The position numbers and the translations under genes are program-made. Source: Streptomyces hygroscopicus (GTDB lineage Bacteria; Actinomycetota; Actinomycetes; Streptomycetales; Streptomycetaceae). From it: a stretch of DNA of 64,000 bases. Positions 24,742 through 35,400 of this stretch are shown here, in pieces (position 1 is the stretch's first letter; every line of letters starts with the position of its first letter). Below the pieces are notes generated by a model. That model was not told the DNA's origin. It searched no databases and saw only the letters and a list, made by a program, of their open reading frames with translations. The stretch is taken from contig CP018627.1 in the NCBI GenBank assembly GCA_002021875.1, positions 1,674,001 to 1,738,000 on the forward strand, written 5' to 3'.

Positions 24742-26613
24742 TCAGTCCTCGGCCAGGACCACGACCGTATCGCCCTCCTCCAGGGTCAGCGGCGCTGTCT
24801 TGGACGGGTTGAGGTGGACGCCGTAGAGCGGTGGCTCATCGCTCTGCCGGGCCAGCCGGTAGCCGATGGCCGTCTCACCGCGCTGGCGGGCGGCCTCGAT
24901 GACGGTGGCGAAGTTGGCCTCCGCGCCGGGTATCAGATAGCCGGCCGCGGGTTTGAGATAGATCTCGGAACCCTCTGGGTCGAAGAGGTCGGCGAAGACC
25001 GTGTACAGATGGCGGTTCTCGGTGAGCTGGGTCAGCAGCAGGCTGATCACCTTGGTGGAGACGATGAAGTCGTCGGCCTTGGTGACCTGCGCGACCTCGC
25101 GGTTGGCGTCGTCGTGCATCTCGGTGACGATCGAGTACGGATCGCCGAGCTGGATCTCGATGTCGCGCAGGTGGAGCAGGGTGACCAGGGTGCGGTCGTC
25201 GGACCGCCCGGGGTCGATCCCGTCGTCCGTCAGCACCACGATATGGCGGTAGCCGTCCAGCCCGAGTGCCTCCAGCGACGGGCGGCGGGTGGGTTCGCAG
25301 TGCTTGAAGCCGACCGTGAGGTTCTTCAGCTCCCGGTTCGCCTCCTCCCGGGGCGGGCGCGGGGCGGCGATGTCCACCACCGAACCGGATTTCACCAGGA
25401 GGTCGAGCTGCGCGATGATCTTCTCCGCGCGGGAGTTCCAGCCGATCAGCAGGGTCCGGTCCGGTACCGGCGGGCGGAACGCGGCCACGGCCATCGCCGA
25501 GCGCGCGATCCGGGGCCGGGTGGCCGCCACCTTGATGAGCAGATCGTCCTCCGCGACCATCAGCAACCGGTCCCCGCGCTCGATCACGGTGTCCATGGCG
25601 GGGTTGACCAGCGCCTCGCCGTCCGCGCGCTGCACACCGATGGGCACACCGAGCTCGAAGGCGTTCAGCGACTCCCCGTAGGTGGAGCCGGCGAGTGCCG
25701 GCGCGTGCCAGGGGTAGATCTCGTTGCCGATGAAGCTGAGCAGTTCGTTGAAGACGGTGGACAGACCGGACTGGCGGTGGGACTGCACGATCAGCCCGAC
25801 CGCGATGTCATCGGCGTCGATCACCAGCGCGGTGTCCCCCGCGGCCAGCCGGGCGGCCGCCAGGTTCGCCGAACTCTGCACGGCGGCCACCACATTGGGC
25901 CGCGTCCCGGTCCAGGTGCGGCCGTTGAGCAGCAACAGCGTCTTGATGACGTCGATATCGCTGTCATCCCCGACGGGAGAGAGCACCATGATGGCCTTGG
26001 CGCTGTCCGGGCTCACCAGCTCCAGGTCGCCGCGCTGGAGCGGATTGCCGGAGCGGCAGACCACTCGGGTCTTCCCGGTGTCCGGGATGCGGCGCCGGAT
26101 CTCGTCCTCCATGTCGACCTTGTCCCGGTCGGCGAGGATCACCACACACGAGCGCCGCTCGCTCTGGTTGGCCTCCGCCAGCTCCGCTATCACCGTGAAG
26201 ACCTGCTCCGACCAGCCCAGCACTATGGTGTGGCCGTGCTCGATCAGCCGTGAGGTGCCCTTGCGAAGCTGCTGGATCCGAGCCTCCAGGCCAGTGGTCA
26301 TCACACCGATCAGCGCGCTGACGATGAAGATTCCGCCGATGGTCACCGTGAGCATGAGGACCAGGAACAGCGGCCGGCCCGTGTCCCCGCCCATCGTGCC
26401 CGGATCGAGGGTCCGCAGCAGGCTCATCCAGACGACGCCGAGCCAACCGCCGTTGTCCTCGGTGTCCTTGTGGGCGAAGGCGACCACCACCGCGGAGACC
26501 AGGGTGATCAACGCCAGGGAGGCCAGCCCCAGCCAGCCGATCAGCGCCGGGGTGCCACGGTCCATCGTCCCGTCGAACCAGTACCGCAGCCGCTCCCGCA
26601 GCCTCTTGCGCAT
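24742..26613 (-). CDS. CASTOR/POLLUX-type putative ion channel with RCK/TrkA-like domains
   Basis: A 623-residue membrane protein. Two hydrophobic helices lie at about residues 28-48 and 85-115, with a pore-like segment between them (LGVVWMSLLRTLDPGTMGGDTGRPLFL). A long cytoplasmic part follows with Rossmann/RCK character (GHTIVLGWSEQVFTVIAEL, then a second unit RTLLIGWNSRAEKIIAQL) and a TrkA-C-like tail. Related proteins are calcium-regulated cation channels in plants. ATG 26613 is used because GGAGG lies 8 nt before it; an ATG 15 nt upstream overlaps that site. It converges with the AraC gene, 13 bp apart. Confidence 0.85.
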   Translation of the reverse strand: MRKRLRERLRYWFDGTMDRGTPALIGWLGLASLALITLVSAVVVAFAHKDTEDNGGWLGVVWMSLLRTLDPGTMGGDTGRPLFLVLMLTVTIGGIFIVSALIGVMTTGLEARIQQLRKGTSRLIEHGHTIVLGWSEQVFTVIAELAEANQSERRSCVVILADRDKVDMEDEIRRRIPDTGKTRVVCRSGNPLQRGDLELVSPDSAKAIMVLSPVGDDSDIDVIKTLLLLNGRTWTGTRPNVVAAVQSSANLAAARLAAGDTALVIDADDIAVGLIVQSHRQSGLSTVFNELLSFIGNEIYPWHAPALAGSTYGESLNAFELGVPIGVQRADGEALVNPAMDTVIERGDRLLMVAEDDLLIKVAATRPRIARSAMAVAAFRPPVPDRTLLIGWNSRAEKIIAQLDLLVKSGSVVDIAAPRPPREEANRELKNLTVGFKHCEPTRRPSLEALGLDGYRHIVVLTDDGIDPGRSDDRTLVTLLHLRDIEIQLGDPYSIVTEMHDDANREVAQVTKADDFIVSTKVISLLLTQLTENRHLYTVFADLFDPEGSEIYLKPAAGYLIPGAEANFATVIEAARQRGETAIGYRLARQSDEPPLYGVHLNPSKTAPLTLEEGDTVVVLAED

Positions 26614-26783
26614 GCCGCATTCCTCCATAGCCCATCACGCCGCCGGGCCCAACGGCCCGTGGTGAGCGGCGCTTTACGCCATGAGGGTGTCGTCTGACCC
26701 CGCCTCAGCGCCAATCGGGCGGCGCCGGTGACCAGCGGAGGGTCCGTCCGGCGCTCCCGTTGCGACCATATGGGGCGGCGGGG

Positions 26784-29549
26784 TCAGCCGGGGAGGTCGT
26801 CCCACTGGTCGAGGAGGTCCTGGCCCTCGGCGTCGGCCAGCGGGAGCATCGGGTCGGTCAGGGGCTGCTCGGCCCAGATGATCTTGCCGTTGGGGGTGTA
26901 GCGGGTCCCCCAGCGCAGCGCGTACTGGGCGACGAGGAAGAGCCCTCGGCCGCCTTCGTCGGTGGTGGCGGCGCGCCGCAGATGCGGGGAGGTGCTGGAG
27001 CCGTCGGCCACCTCGCAGATGAGGGTGCGGGCGCGCAGCAACCGGACGCGGCTGGGGGCGCATCCGTAGCGGATGGCGTTGGTCATCAGCTCGCTGAGGA
27101 TGAGTTCGGTGGTGAAGGCGATCTCCTCCAGCCCCCATGCGGTGAGTTGCTCGGCGGCCTCGTTGCGGATGCGGGCGACCGCGGCGGGGTCGGAGGGCAG
27201 CTCCCATTCGGCGACGTGCCCGGGGTCCAGCAGGTGGGTGCGGGCGACCAGGAGGGCGATGTCGTCGCCGGGGTGGGCGGTGACCATGGTGTCGAAGACG
27301 GCCTGGCAGGTCTCCTCCGGTGTGCCGTCGGGCAGCCCGGCGAGGGTGGTGCGCAGGACGCCGAGGCCCTCGTCGAAGTCCCGGCCGTGGTCCCGGATCA
27401 GCCCGTCGGTGAACAGGGCCAGCCGGCTGCCCTCGGGCAGCTCCAGCTCGACGGTCTCGATGGGTTCGCCGCCCAGGCCCAGCGGCGGGGCGAGGGGGAT
27501 GTCGGGGAAGGTCACGGTGGAGTCCGGGAGGACCACCGCCGGGCCCGGGTGGCCGGCGCCCGCCACCGTGCAGCGGCCGGAGACCGGGTCGTAGATGGCG
27601 TACAGACAGCTGGCGCCACTGATGCCCGGGGCGTCGGTGCCCGCGGCGGCCTGGTCCTGGTCGAACCGGCTGGCCAGCTCGTCGAGATGGGCGATGAGCT
27701 CATCGGGCGGCAGGTCGAGGGCGGAGAAGTTGTGCACGGCGGTGCGCAGCCGGCCCATGGTGGCGGCGGCGTGCAGTCCGTGGCCGACGACATCGCCGAC
27801 GGCGAGGGCGACCCGGCCGCCGGGCAGGGAGATGACGTCGAACCAGTCGCCGCCGACCCCGGCCTGGGCGGGCAGATAGCGGTGGGCCACGTCCAGGGCG
27901 TCCTGTTCGGGCAGGCCCTGGGGCAGCAGACTGCGCTGGAGGGTGGCCGCCATGGCGTGTTCGCGGGTGTAGCGGCGGGCGTTGTCGATGGCGACCGCGG
28001 CGCGGGCGACCAGCTCCTCGGTGAGCGCCACGTCGTCCTCGTCGAACGGCTCGGACTGCTCGGAGCGCCAGAAGGTGGCGATGCCCAGGGTGACGTCCCG
28101 GGCCCGCAGCGGGATGGTGATCATCGAGTGGATGCCGTACTTGACGATCTTCGTCGCCTGTTCGGGATCCTGCTCCTGCCATCCCTCATAGGCCCGCAGA
28201 TCCGCCTCGAGCACCGGCCGGCCCGCGCCGAAGCCCAGCGCCTGGGGCACGCCTCCGGCGTAGGTGATCATCTTGCCGACCCGCCACAGCGGATGGTCGG
28301 CCCGGATGCCACTGGTGGCGGTGCGGCGCATGGCGCTGCCCGCGGGCTCGTCGCCGCGCAGCACGGGGTCCACGAGGTCGACGGTGGCGAAGTCGGCGAA
28401 CCACGGGACGCCGAACTGGGTCAGCTCCTCGGCGGTCCGCACGATGTCGAGGGTGGTGCCGATCTTCGAGCCCGCCTCGAAGAGCAGCCTCAGCCGCCGC
28501 TCCGCCACTTCGGCCTTGCCGGACAGCGCGCGCAGTTCGGTGGAGTCACGGAGCGTGGCGACGCTTCCCGACATCCCGCCGTCCCACCGGGTGGGGCGCT
28601 GGTTGACGGCGAGCAGCCGGTCCCCGGCCAGATGCACCTCGTCGGTGGCGACCCGGCCCGAGGCGAGCAGCTCGGCGGTGCGCGGCTCGAGGCCGAGCTC
28701 GGTGATGGGGCGGCCCTCGGCGTCCCGGGGCAGATCGAGCAGCCGGCCGGCCTCGTCGTTGGCGAGGACGAGGCGGCCGTGGCTGTCGACGATGAGCACG
28801 CCTTCGCGCACGGAGTGCAGGACGGCGTCGTGGTGCTCGTACATGCGGGTCATCTGGGCGGGGCCGAGCCCTCGCGTCTGGCGTCGCAGCCGCCCGCCGA
28901 CCAGCGCGGTCCCGCCGGTGGCGAGTGCGAGCGCACCGGCGGCGGAGCCGAAGACCAGCGGCAGCTGGCGCTCGACCCGGCCGCTCACATCCGCGGCGGT
29001 CATTCCGGCGCACACCACACCGGCCACGGTGCCGTTGCCCCGGGGGATCGGGACGGTGGCCTGAACCTCGCGGCCGAGGGGCCCCTGCACGGACTCGGTG
29101 ACGATCTTGCCCTTCACCACGGGCCGCCAGTCGGCGACGACCTCCTTGCCGATGAACTCCGGCTTGGGGTGGGTGTAGCGGATGCCCTTGGTGTTAGCCA
29201 CGACCACGAAGTCCAGATGCGCCCGCTTACGGGTCTCCTCGGCCCGCGGCTGCAGCTGGGCGGTCGGATTGTCCGCGCCCATCGCGGACGCGATCCCCGG
29301 GGAGGTGGCGAAGGTCTGGGCGACGGCGGTCGCGCGGCGGACGGCCTCCTGCTCGCTGTCGCTACGCGCCTGGAGGATGAGCGCCGTCGTCGCCGCGACG
29401 ATGAGAAGGCCGACAAGCAGCACTTGAACAGCGAAAACCTGCCCGGCGATGCTGCGTACGCTCAAGCTGCGCATGCTGAAGAGCGAACGGAAGCGCTTCC
29501 GGGAGAGGGGGTGTGGGGCAGGTCTTGACCGACCGAAAACTCCGACCAC
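26784..29549 (-). CDS. Multidomain sensor phosphatase (Cache-PAS-GAF-PP2C-HATPase)
   Basis: A 921-residue protein. N-terminal membrane helix (about residues 37-62), an extracellular Cache-type sensor (about 65-195; DFVVVANTKGIRYTHPKPEFIGKEV), a second helix (about 197-222), PAS (about 240-350; DAVLHSVREGVLIVDSHGRLVLANDEA), GAF (about 375-545), SpoIIE phosphatase (about 565-775; GVGGDWFDVISLPGGRVALAVGDVVGHG) and a C-terminal HATPase like anti-sigma kinases (about 790-905; ELMTNAIRYG). It can thus both phosphorylate and dephosphorylate anti-anti-sigma partners in response to an outside ligand. The start is GTG 29549 behind AGGAAGG. Confidence 0.93.
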   Translation of the reverse strand: MVGVFGRSRPAPHPLSRKRFRSLFSMRSLSVRSIAGQVFAVQVLLVGLLIVAATTALILQARSDSEQEAVRRATAVAQTFATSPGIASAMGADNPTAQLQPRAEETRKRAHLDFVVVANTKGIRYTHPKPEFIGKEVVADWRPVVKGKIVTESVQGPLGREVQATVPIPRGNGTVAGVVCAGMTAADVSGRVERQLPLVFGSAAGALALATGGTALVGGRLRRQTRGLGPAQMTRMYEHHDAVLHSVREGVLIVDSHGRLVLANDEAGRLLDLPRDAEGRPITELGLEPRTAELLASGRVATDEVHLAGDRLLAVNQRPTRWDGGMSGSVATLRDSTELRALSGKAEVAERRLRLLFEAGSKIGTTLDIVRTAEELTQFGVPWFADFATVDLVDPVLRGDEPAGSAMRRTATSGIRADHPLWRVGKMITYAGGVPQALGFGAGRPVLEADLRAYEGWQEQDPEQATKIVKYGIHSMITIPLRARDVTLGIATFWRSEQSEPFDEDDVALTEELVARAAVAIDNARRYTREHAMAATLQRSLLPQGLPEQDALDVAHRYLPAQAGVGGDWFDVISLPGGRVALAVGDVVGHGLHAAATMGRLRTAVHNFSALDLPPDELIAHLDELASRFDQDQAAAGTDAPGISGASCLYAIYDPVSGRCTVAGAGHPGPAVVLPDSTVTFPDIPLAPPLGLGGEPIETVELELPEGSRLALFTDGLIRDHGRDFDEGLGVLRTTLAGLPDGTPEETCQAVFDTMVTAHPGDDIALLVARTHLLDPGHVAEWELPSDPAAVARIRNEAAEQLTAWGLEEIAFTTELILSELMTNAIRYGCAPSRVRLLRARTLICEVADGSSTSPHLRRAATTDEGGRGLFLVAQYALRWGTRYTPNGKIIWAEQPLTDPMLPLADAEGQDLLDQWDDLPG

Positions 29550-29721
29550 GCACCCTTCCTACCATTTATCACCCTCGGACCGTGAAGCCTGGCGGCACAC
29601 GATCGGGGGCCGTCCCGCTCTCCGATACACATCGGCACGGTGTGTGGCGGCTCGGCCACGCATCGCTCACCGCGGCGCTCCTCGTCGAGCGCCACAGGTC
29701 ATATCGGCCCCTCTACCACGG

Positions 29722-30096
29722 TCACACATCAAGCCGGTGAGCCACAGCCCGCATCGCCGCCCTCGCGGCGCCCAGATCCACCCGCGCCCGGTCGGCCACC
29801 AGATAGAGAAAGACACCCTGGCGGGTGCGCTGGCTGAGCGGACGGATCAGGTGGTACTCGGTGTCCAGCGTGACCACGATGTCCTCGAGACGGTCCGGGT
29901 CGTAGCCGAGCAGCTCCAGAGTGGACAGCTTGGCCCGCATGACATCCGTGTCCCCGTAGGCCACCTTCTCCAGGTCCGGACCGCGCGGGGTCTGGACGGC
30001 GCCCAGGGTGATCCGGCTCAGATAGTCGACGAGCGAGGCCGCCAGCGCGCCCTCGCACTCCATCACCTCGCGCAGCGAGTCCTCGATGTCGATCAT
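29722..30096 (-). CDS. Roadblock/LC7-domain-like small protein
   Basis: A 124-residue protein in the roadblock/LC7 style (EDSLREVMECEGALAASLVDYLSRITLG, then LEDIVVTLDTEYHLIRPLSQRTRQGVFLYLVADR). Such proteins act as partners or activators of small GTPases or of sensor proteins in Actinobacteria. No GTPase gene is adjacent. The gene is 172 bp upstream of the big sensor phosphatase on the same strand, so a functional link is possible. ATG 30096 follows GGAAGGGCG. It is divergent from the oxidoreductase gene. Confidence 0.75.
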   Translation of the reverse strand: MIDIEDSLREVMECEGALAASLVDYLSRITLGAVQTPRGPDLEKVAYGDTDVMRAKLSTLELLGYDPDRLEDIVVTLDTEYHLIRPLSQRTRQGVFLYLVADRARVDLGAARAAMRAVAHRLDV

Positions 30097-30292
30097 GGCC
30101 CGTCGCCCTTCCGGGACCTGGAGATCGTGTCCACATATTTCATCCTTGCACAGGGTCCGCCGACGCACTCCCGCGCGCGTCCGCTCCCCGGCATCGCGTG
30201 CCCCACCCCGTGGTGGCGGGCCGCCGATCGTCCTATCCTGCGCACGCGTTGATCGACTTCGGATTGAATCGTTGCTTCCCGCTGGAGGACGC

Positions 30293-31651
30293 ATGACCGT
30301 CGGCAGCACCCCGTCCCGGGCCGTGGTGGTGGGCACCGGCTCCCGGGCCCAGATGTTCACCGAGGCGCTGGCCCGCCGCCCGCAGCTGAGGGTCGCCGCA
30401 CTGTGCGATCCGAACCCGGTGCGCATCGCCCACCACCAGCGGCTGCTGAAGGAGGCCGGCGAGCCGGAGGCCGCCGCCTGGACCCCCGAGGAGTTCGAGC
30501 GGCGGCTGCGCGCGGACGATATCCAGGAGGTGGTGGTGACCTGCGTGGACGCGCTGCACGACGCGTATGTCGTGCCCGCGCTGCGAGCCGGCTGCCGGGT
30601 GGTCACCGAGAAGCCGATGACCACCGACGCGGCCAAGTGCCGTCGCATCCTGGAGACGGTCGAGGAGACCGGCAACCATCTGGCGGTCGCCTTCAACTAC
30701 CGCTTCAACCCGGTGCACGAGGAGGTCCACCGGCAGTTGTCCGGCGGCGCCATCGGCGAAGTGCTGTCGGTGCACTTCGAATGGCTGCTGGACACCCGGC
30801 ACGGGGCCGACTACTTCCGCCGCTGGCACCGCGAGAAGGAGCACAGCGGCGGGCTGATGGTGCACAAGTCCAGTCACCACTTCGACCTGGTCAACTGGTG
30901 GCTGGGGGCCCGGCCGCAGGAGGTGTTCGGCTACGGCCGGCTCGGCTTCTACGGCCGTGCGGCCGGTGAGCGCAGCGGCTACCGGCGCGAGTACGAGCGG
31001 GCGCACGGAGCCGCCGCCGCGCAGGACGACCCGTTCGCGCTGGAGCTCGCCGAGAACGACGCGCTGCGCTCCCTGTATCTGGACGCCGAGGGCGTGGACG
31101 GCTACCACCGCGACCGCAGTGTGTTCGGCGACGGCGTCACCATCGAGGACGACATGGCGCTGCTGGTCCGCTACGACACCGGCGCCACCATGACGTACCA
31201 CCTGACCGCCTACTCCCCCTGGGAGGGCTACCGGGTGATGTTCAACGGCACCCGGGGCCGGCTGGAGCTGGAGGTCGAGGAGAGCAAGTGGCAGCCGTCG
31301 CTGCTGGGCACCTCCTCCGGCCGCGGCACCATCCACGGCGACCAGGCCCTGGCCAACGCGGGCGGTCCGCGGCTGGTGCTGCGGCCGCTGTGGGAGCCGC
31401 CGCGGGAGGTGGAGCTGCCGGCGTTCGACCACGCGGGACACGGCGGCGGGGACGAGCGGATGCTGGAGGTGCTCTACGGCCCGGTGGATCCGGCGGCGGC
31501 CACCGGGAAGGCGGCCGTGGACGCCTCGGACGCCTCACGCCGGCGGGCCACCGAGGAGGACGGGGCGCTGGCGCTGGTCACCGGGCTCGCGGCCAACCAG
31601 TCGTTCATCAGCGGAAAGCCGGTGGCCACGGCGGACGTCGTGACGCTGTAG
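30293..31651 (+). CDS. Gfo/Idh/MocA family oxidoreductase
   Basis: A 452-residue NAD(P)-dependent oxidoreductase. The Rossmann motif is VVVGTGSRAQMF (about residues 9-20), followed by the hallmark EKPMTTDAAKC (about 107-117) and the second-domain segment MVHKSSHHFDLVNWWLGARP with the catalytic-type His. Enzymes of this family act on sugars, inositols or related polyols. The length is somewhat above the usual 340-400 because of a longer C-terminal domain. ATG 30293 follows CTGGAGGACG. The neighbours do not suggest a substrate. Confidence 0.9.
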   Translation: MTVGSTPSRAVVVGTGSRAQMFTEALARRPQLRVAALCDPNPVRIAHHQRLLKEAGEPEAAAWTPEEFERRLRADDIQEVVVTCVDALHDAYVVPALRAGCRVVTEKPMTTDAAKCRRILETVEETGNHLAVAFNYRFNPVHEEVHRQLSGGAIGEVLSVHFEWLLDTRHGADYFRRWHREKEHSGGLMVHKSSHHFDLVNWWLGARPQEVFGYGRLGFYGRAAGERSGYRREYERAHGAAAAQDDPFALELAENDALRSLYLDAEGVDGYHRDRSVFGDGVTIEDDMALLVRYDTGATMTYHLTAYSPWEGYRVMFNGTRGRLELEVEESKWQPSLLGTSSGRGTIHGDQALANAGGPRLVLRPLWEPPREVELPAFDHAGHGGGDERMLEVLYGPVDPAAATGKAAVDASDASRRRATEEDGALALVTGLAANQSFISGKPVATADVVTL

Positions 31652-31700
31652 CCGGGGCGCCGGGTCCAACGCGGCTCATCCCGCCCGGGGTTGCGGCAGG

Positions 31701-32414
31701 ATGAGCCGCATGGACACGGATGCGATCGAAACACCCCTGGCGCCCCTTCTCCGGGGCGCCGCCCGGCGCCGCCGAAGACGGCTGCTCGGCTCCCTCGCGG
31801 CGGCCGGTCTGCTCAGCGCATGCGGTACGCAGACCTCCTCGGGAGTCGCCGCGGTGCCCGACGAGGCTACCTCCCGCCCGTCGGGCCTCACCGTCTCCCC
31901 GGACACCGCCGCGCCCACCGCCCCTGCGGTCTGCCCCGACTCGGGGGTGCTGCTGCGGGCCGCGGAGGCCAACGCGGCGATGGGGCTGCGGGAGCAGCAG
32001 ATCGAGCTGGTGAACTGCGGCAGACGCGTCTATACGGTGAACGGCCACCCCTCCGTCCAGGTCCTCGACGCGGACCTGGAGCCGCTGGAGGTCACGGTCG
32101 GCCATGGGGCGTCGGGCATCGCCACCGTCGACGGCTTCGAGACGGCCACCGGGCCGGTGCGGCTGAAGCCCGGTGAGCGGGCGGTGATGCGTCTGCTGTG
32201 GCGGAATCTGGTGACGGACACGACGCGCCCCGCCGCCGACGGGCGCTATCTGCGGATCGCGCCGAACGGCGACGGAAGGGACGCGCAGACCGTGCCCGAC
32301 CACGTCGACCTGGGCACCACCGGCAAGCTGGGCGTGAGCGCCTGGGCCCGCCCCGCCCCGGATCGTCCTGCCCCGAATCGTCCTGGCGCGGATCGCCCGG
32401 ACGCCGGTTCGTGA
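31701..32414 (+). CDS. DUF4232-like secreted lipoprotein
   Basis: A 237-residue protein with an Arg-rich N-terminus (RRRRRRLLGSLAAAG) leading into the lipobox LLSAC (Cys about residue 40), then a Ser/Thr/Pro-rich linker and a DUF4232-like beta-sandwich (about 75-210; MGLREQQIELVNCGRRVYTVNG, then LKPGERAVMRLLWRNLV). The C-terminal DRPAPNRPGADRPD tail comes from a 15-bp tandem repeat around 32355-32400. It is probably surface-exposed with an unknown role. It converges with the PKS gene, 34 bp apart. Confidence 0.78.
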   Translation: MSRMDTDAIETPLAPLLRGAARRRRRRLLGSLAAAGLLSACGTQTSSGVAAVPDEATSRPSGLTVSPDTAAPTAPAVCPDSGVLLRAAEANAAMGLREQQIELVNCGRRVYTVNGHPSVQVLDADLEPLEVTVGHGASGIATVDGFETATGPVRLKPGERAVMRLLWRNLVTDTTRPAADGRYLRIAPNGDGRDAQTVPDHVDLGTTGKLGVSAWARPAPDRPAPNRPGADRPDAGS

Positions 32415-32448
32415 CACCCGCCGGTGGCGCCGTAGGTCCCGCGGCCCG

Positions 32449-35400
32449 TCAGCCCGGGGCGCCCAGCCGCTCCTCCGGCCGGTCGGCCGGATCGAGCCCC
32501 AGTTGCTGGGCGAGTCCCGCGGCCAGGGCCTCCAGGGTCGGATGCCGCCAGACGAAGTTGCCCGGGAGCTTGATGTTCAGCCCCGTCTCCAGGCGCACCC
32601 GCAGCTCCATGGCGAGCAGTGAGTCGAACCCCAGTGACCTCAGGGGGGTCTGCGGATCGAGGGTGGCGCCGCTGAGCCGCAGCACGGCGCGGATGTGGTC
32701 GGTCAGGTAGGACTCCAGCGCGGTGCGGCGGGCCGGCCCCGCGGGGAGTGCGGCCAGCCGGGCGCGGATGTCGTCGGTGCTCTCCCGGGCGGCCACCGGA
32801 GTGTCCTCCCCGGGGAGGAGCGGGGCGAACAGGGCGGACCGGCGGCCGGCGGCGGGGATCCAGGTGGCCGGTTCGCCGGGGATCACACCGGTCTGCACCC
32901 GCCGGTGGGCCAGCAGGGCGCCGAGCGCGCCGAGCCCCTGCTCGGTGGGGATCGTCTGATAGCCGAGGTCGGCGAAGCCGGTGGCCACTCCGGTCTCGCC
33001 CCACGGGCCCCAGTTGACCGCGAGGGTGGGCAGGCCGTGTGCCGAGCGCCATGCGGCGAAGCCGTCCAGCCAGGCGTTGGCGGCCGCGTAGGCGCCCTGT
33101 CCGGCGTTGCCGAGCAGCGACGCCATCGAGGAGTACACCGCGAACCAGTCGAGCCAGTGTCCCTCGGTGGCCTGGTGCAGCCGCCACGCCCCGGTGACCT
33201 TCGGCGCCCATACGCGGCCCAACTGGTCCTCTCGGATGTTGGCCACGGCCGCGTCGTCGAGGACCATCGCGCTGTGGACGACACCGTTCAGCGAGGCCCC
33301 GTCGGGGGCGGTGGCGGCGGCCACGAGCCGGTCGGCCGTGCCCGGGTGGCTGATGTCGCCGGTGACGACGGTGATCCTGGTGCCGGCGGCGGAGAGTTCG
33401 GCAAGCGTCCGCGCGGCGGCGCCGACCGGTGCGGTACGCCCGCTCAGCACCAGGTGGCCCGCGCCCTGCCGGGCCAGCCAGCACGCGGTGGCGAGCCCGA
33501 GACCGCCAAGGCCGCCGGTGACGATGTACGTACCGCCCTCGCATACCGTCAGCGGTCCATCGGGCAGGACGGCGTCGACCTGGCCCTCCTGCGGGATGGT
33601 CAGCACCAGTTTGCCGATGTGGCGGGCGCCGGCCATCAACCGGAACGCGTCGGTGACCTCCGCCAGCGGATAGGTGGTGCAGCGCAGTGGCCTCAGACGG
33701 CCCTCGGTGATCGCGGCGAGCACCTCGCGCAGCATCGCGGCGTACACCTGCGGGCGGGCCAGTTGCAGCTCTCTCAGGTCCACGGTGGAGAAGGTGATGT
33801 TGTGGCGCAGCGGGGAGAGTCCGAGCGGGGCGTCGGAGAGGATGTCGCGGACGCCGAGTTCGATGAAGCGGCCGAAGGGGCGCAGACACTCCAGCCCGGC
33901 CCGGATGGCCGATCCGGCGAGGGAGTTGAGCACGACGTCGACGCCCTCGCCTCCGGTGGCCTCCTGGACCTCGTCGCGGAAGTCCAGCGACCGGGAGTCC
34001 ATCACATGGGCGATGCCCATGGCCCGCAGGAAGCGCCGTTTCTCCTCGCTGCCCGCCGTGGCCAGCACCTCGGCGCCCAGCAGCCGGGCGACCGCGATGG
34101 CCGCGAGCCCGGTGCCGCCGGTGGCCGAGTGGATCAGCACCCGCTCCCCCGCGGTCACCTGGCCGATGTGGCGCAGCGCGTACCAGGCGGTGAGGAACGC
34201 GATCGGCAGCCCGGCGGCGGTGTCCGGGGCGAGGCCCTCGGGCAGGGGTGCGGTGCGGTCGGCGGGGACGACGGTGAACGATCCGAAGGCGCCGCCGTGC
34301 ACATCGGCCGCCACCACCCGGTCACCGGCGCGGAGATGGTCGACACCGGGGCCGACCGCGCTCACCTCGCCCGCGCATTCGAAGCCGAGCCGGTAGCGGA
34401 TGTTCTCGTCGCCGGGGAGCAGACCCATGGCGGTGAGGACATCGCGGAAGTTCAGGCCCGCGGCGAGCACCCGCAGCTCCACCTCACCGGGCCCGGGCCG
34501 GCGGCGGGGCGCGGTGGTGAGCTCCAGGCTGCCGAGGTCGCCGAGGCGGCCGGCGCGCAGCCGGAAGCCGTCGGTGCCGCAGCGCACGGTGCGGGCGGAT
34601 GCGGTGGTGCGTTCGGTGTCGGTGAGGGGCGCGTAGTCGAGCTCGGCGGTGTAGCGGGCGCTGTCGCGCAGTGCGATCTCCTCCTCGTGGCCGTCGGCGA
34701 GGAGTTCGGCGGCGAGGGTTTCCGCGAGCTCGTCGGGGGCGGCCGGGTCGGTGTCCACCAAGGTGGCCCGCAGCTCGGGGTGTTCCAAGGCGAGCACCCG
34801 CACGAGTCCGCGCAGCGGGCTCTGTCCGGGGTCGGCCAGGTCACCGGGGGTCACGGTGCGGGCGCCGCAGGTGGCGGCGTAGAGGCGGGGCGGTTCGGGG
34901 AAGCGGGCGGTGAGCGCCTGGGCGGCGGCGAGCAGCCGGCGGGTGCGGCGCAGTCCATCCCGCGCACCGCCGTCGGCGGGGCGCGGGCCGCACAGGAGCA
35001 CCACGGCGCGCGGCCGGTCTCCGGGGCGGGTGAGCCGGCTGGTGAGGGCGTCACGGAAGGCGTCGAGCCCCTCGTCGGCCAGGGGCGTCTCCCACACCCG
35101 GGCGGTGGCGCCGGCGTTGCGCAGGGCGGCGGCCACCGGGCGGGCGGTGCCGTCCGCCTCCCCGACGATCAGCCACCGTCCCGGGGGCCGGGTGGCCGCG
35201 GGCCGGGTGGCGCGCCGCCAGCCGACCTCGAGGAACCACTGGTCGGCCTCGGCCGTGCGGTCCGCGGCGGCGCTGTGGACGATCCGCAGCCCGTCGACGG
35301 CCAGGACCGGCCGGCCGTCCGCGTCGAGCAGGCGGACGTGCCCGACGGTGGCCCCGGGGGTGGTCTCGGCGAGCCGGGCGTGGCAGTACACGGCGGTCTC

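Noticed and set aside
26760..29528. A 922-codon plus-strand frame opposite the sensor phosphatase
   Set aside because: No domain and biased composition; the minus strand has ordered Cache, PAS, GAF, PP2C and HATPase motifs.
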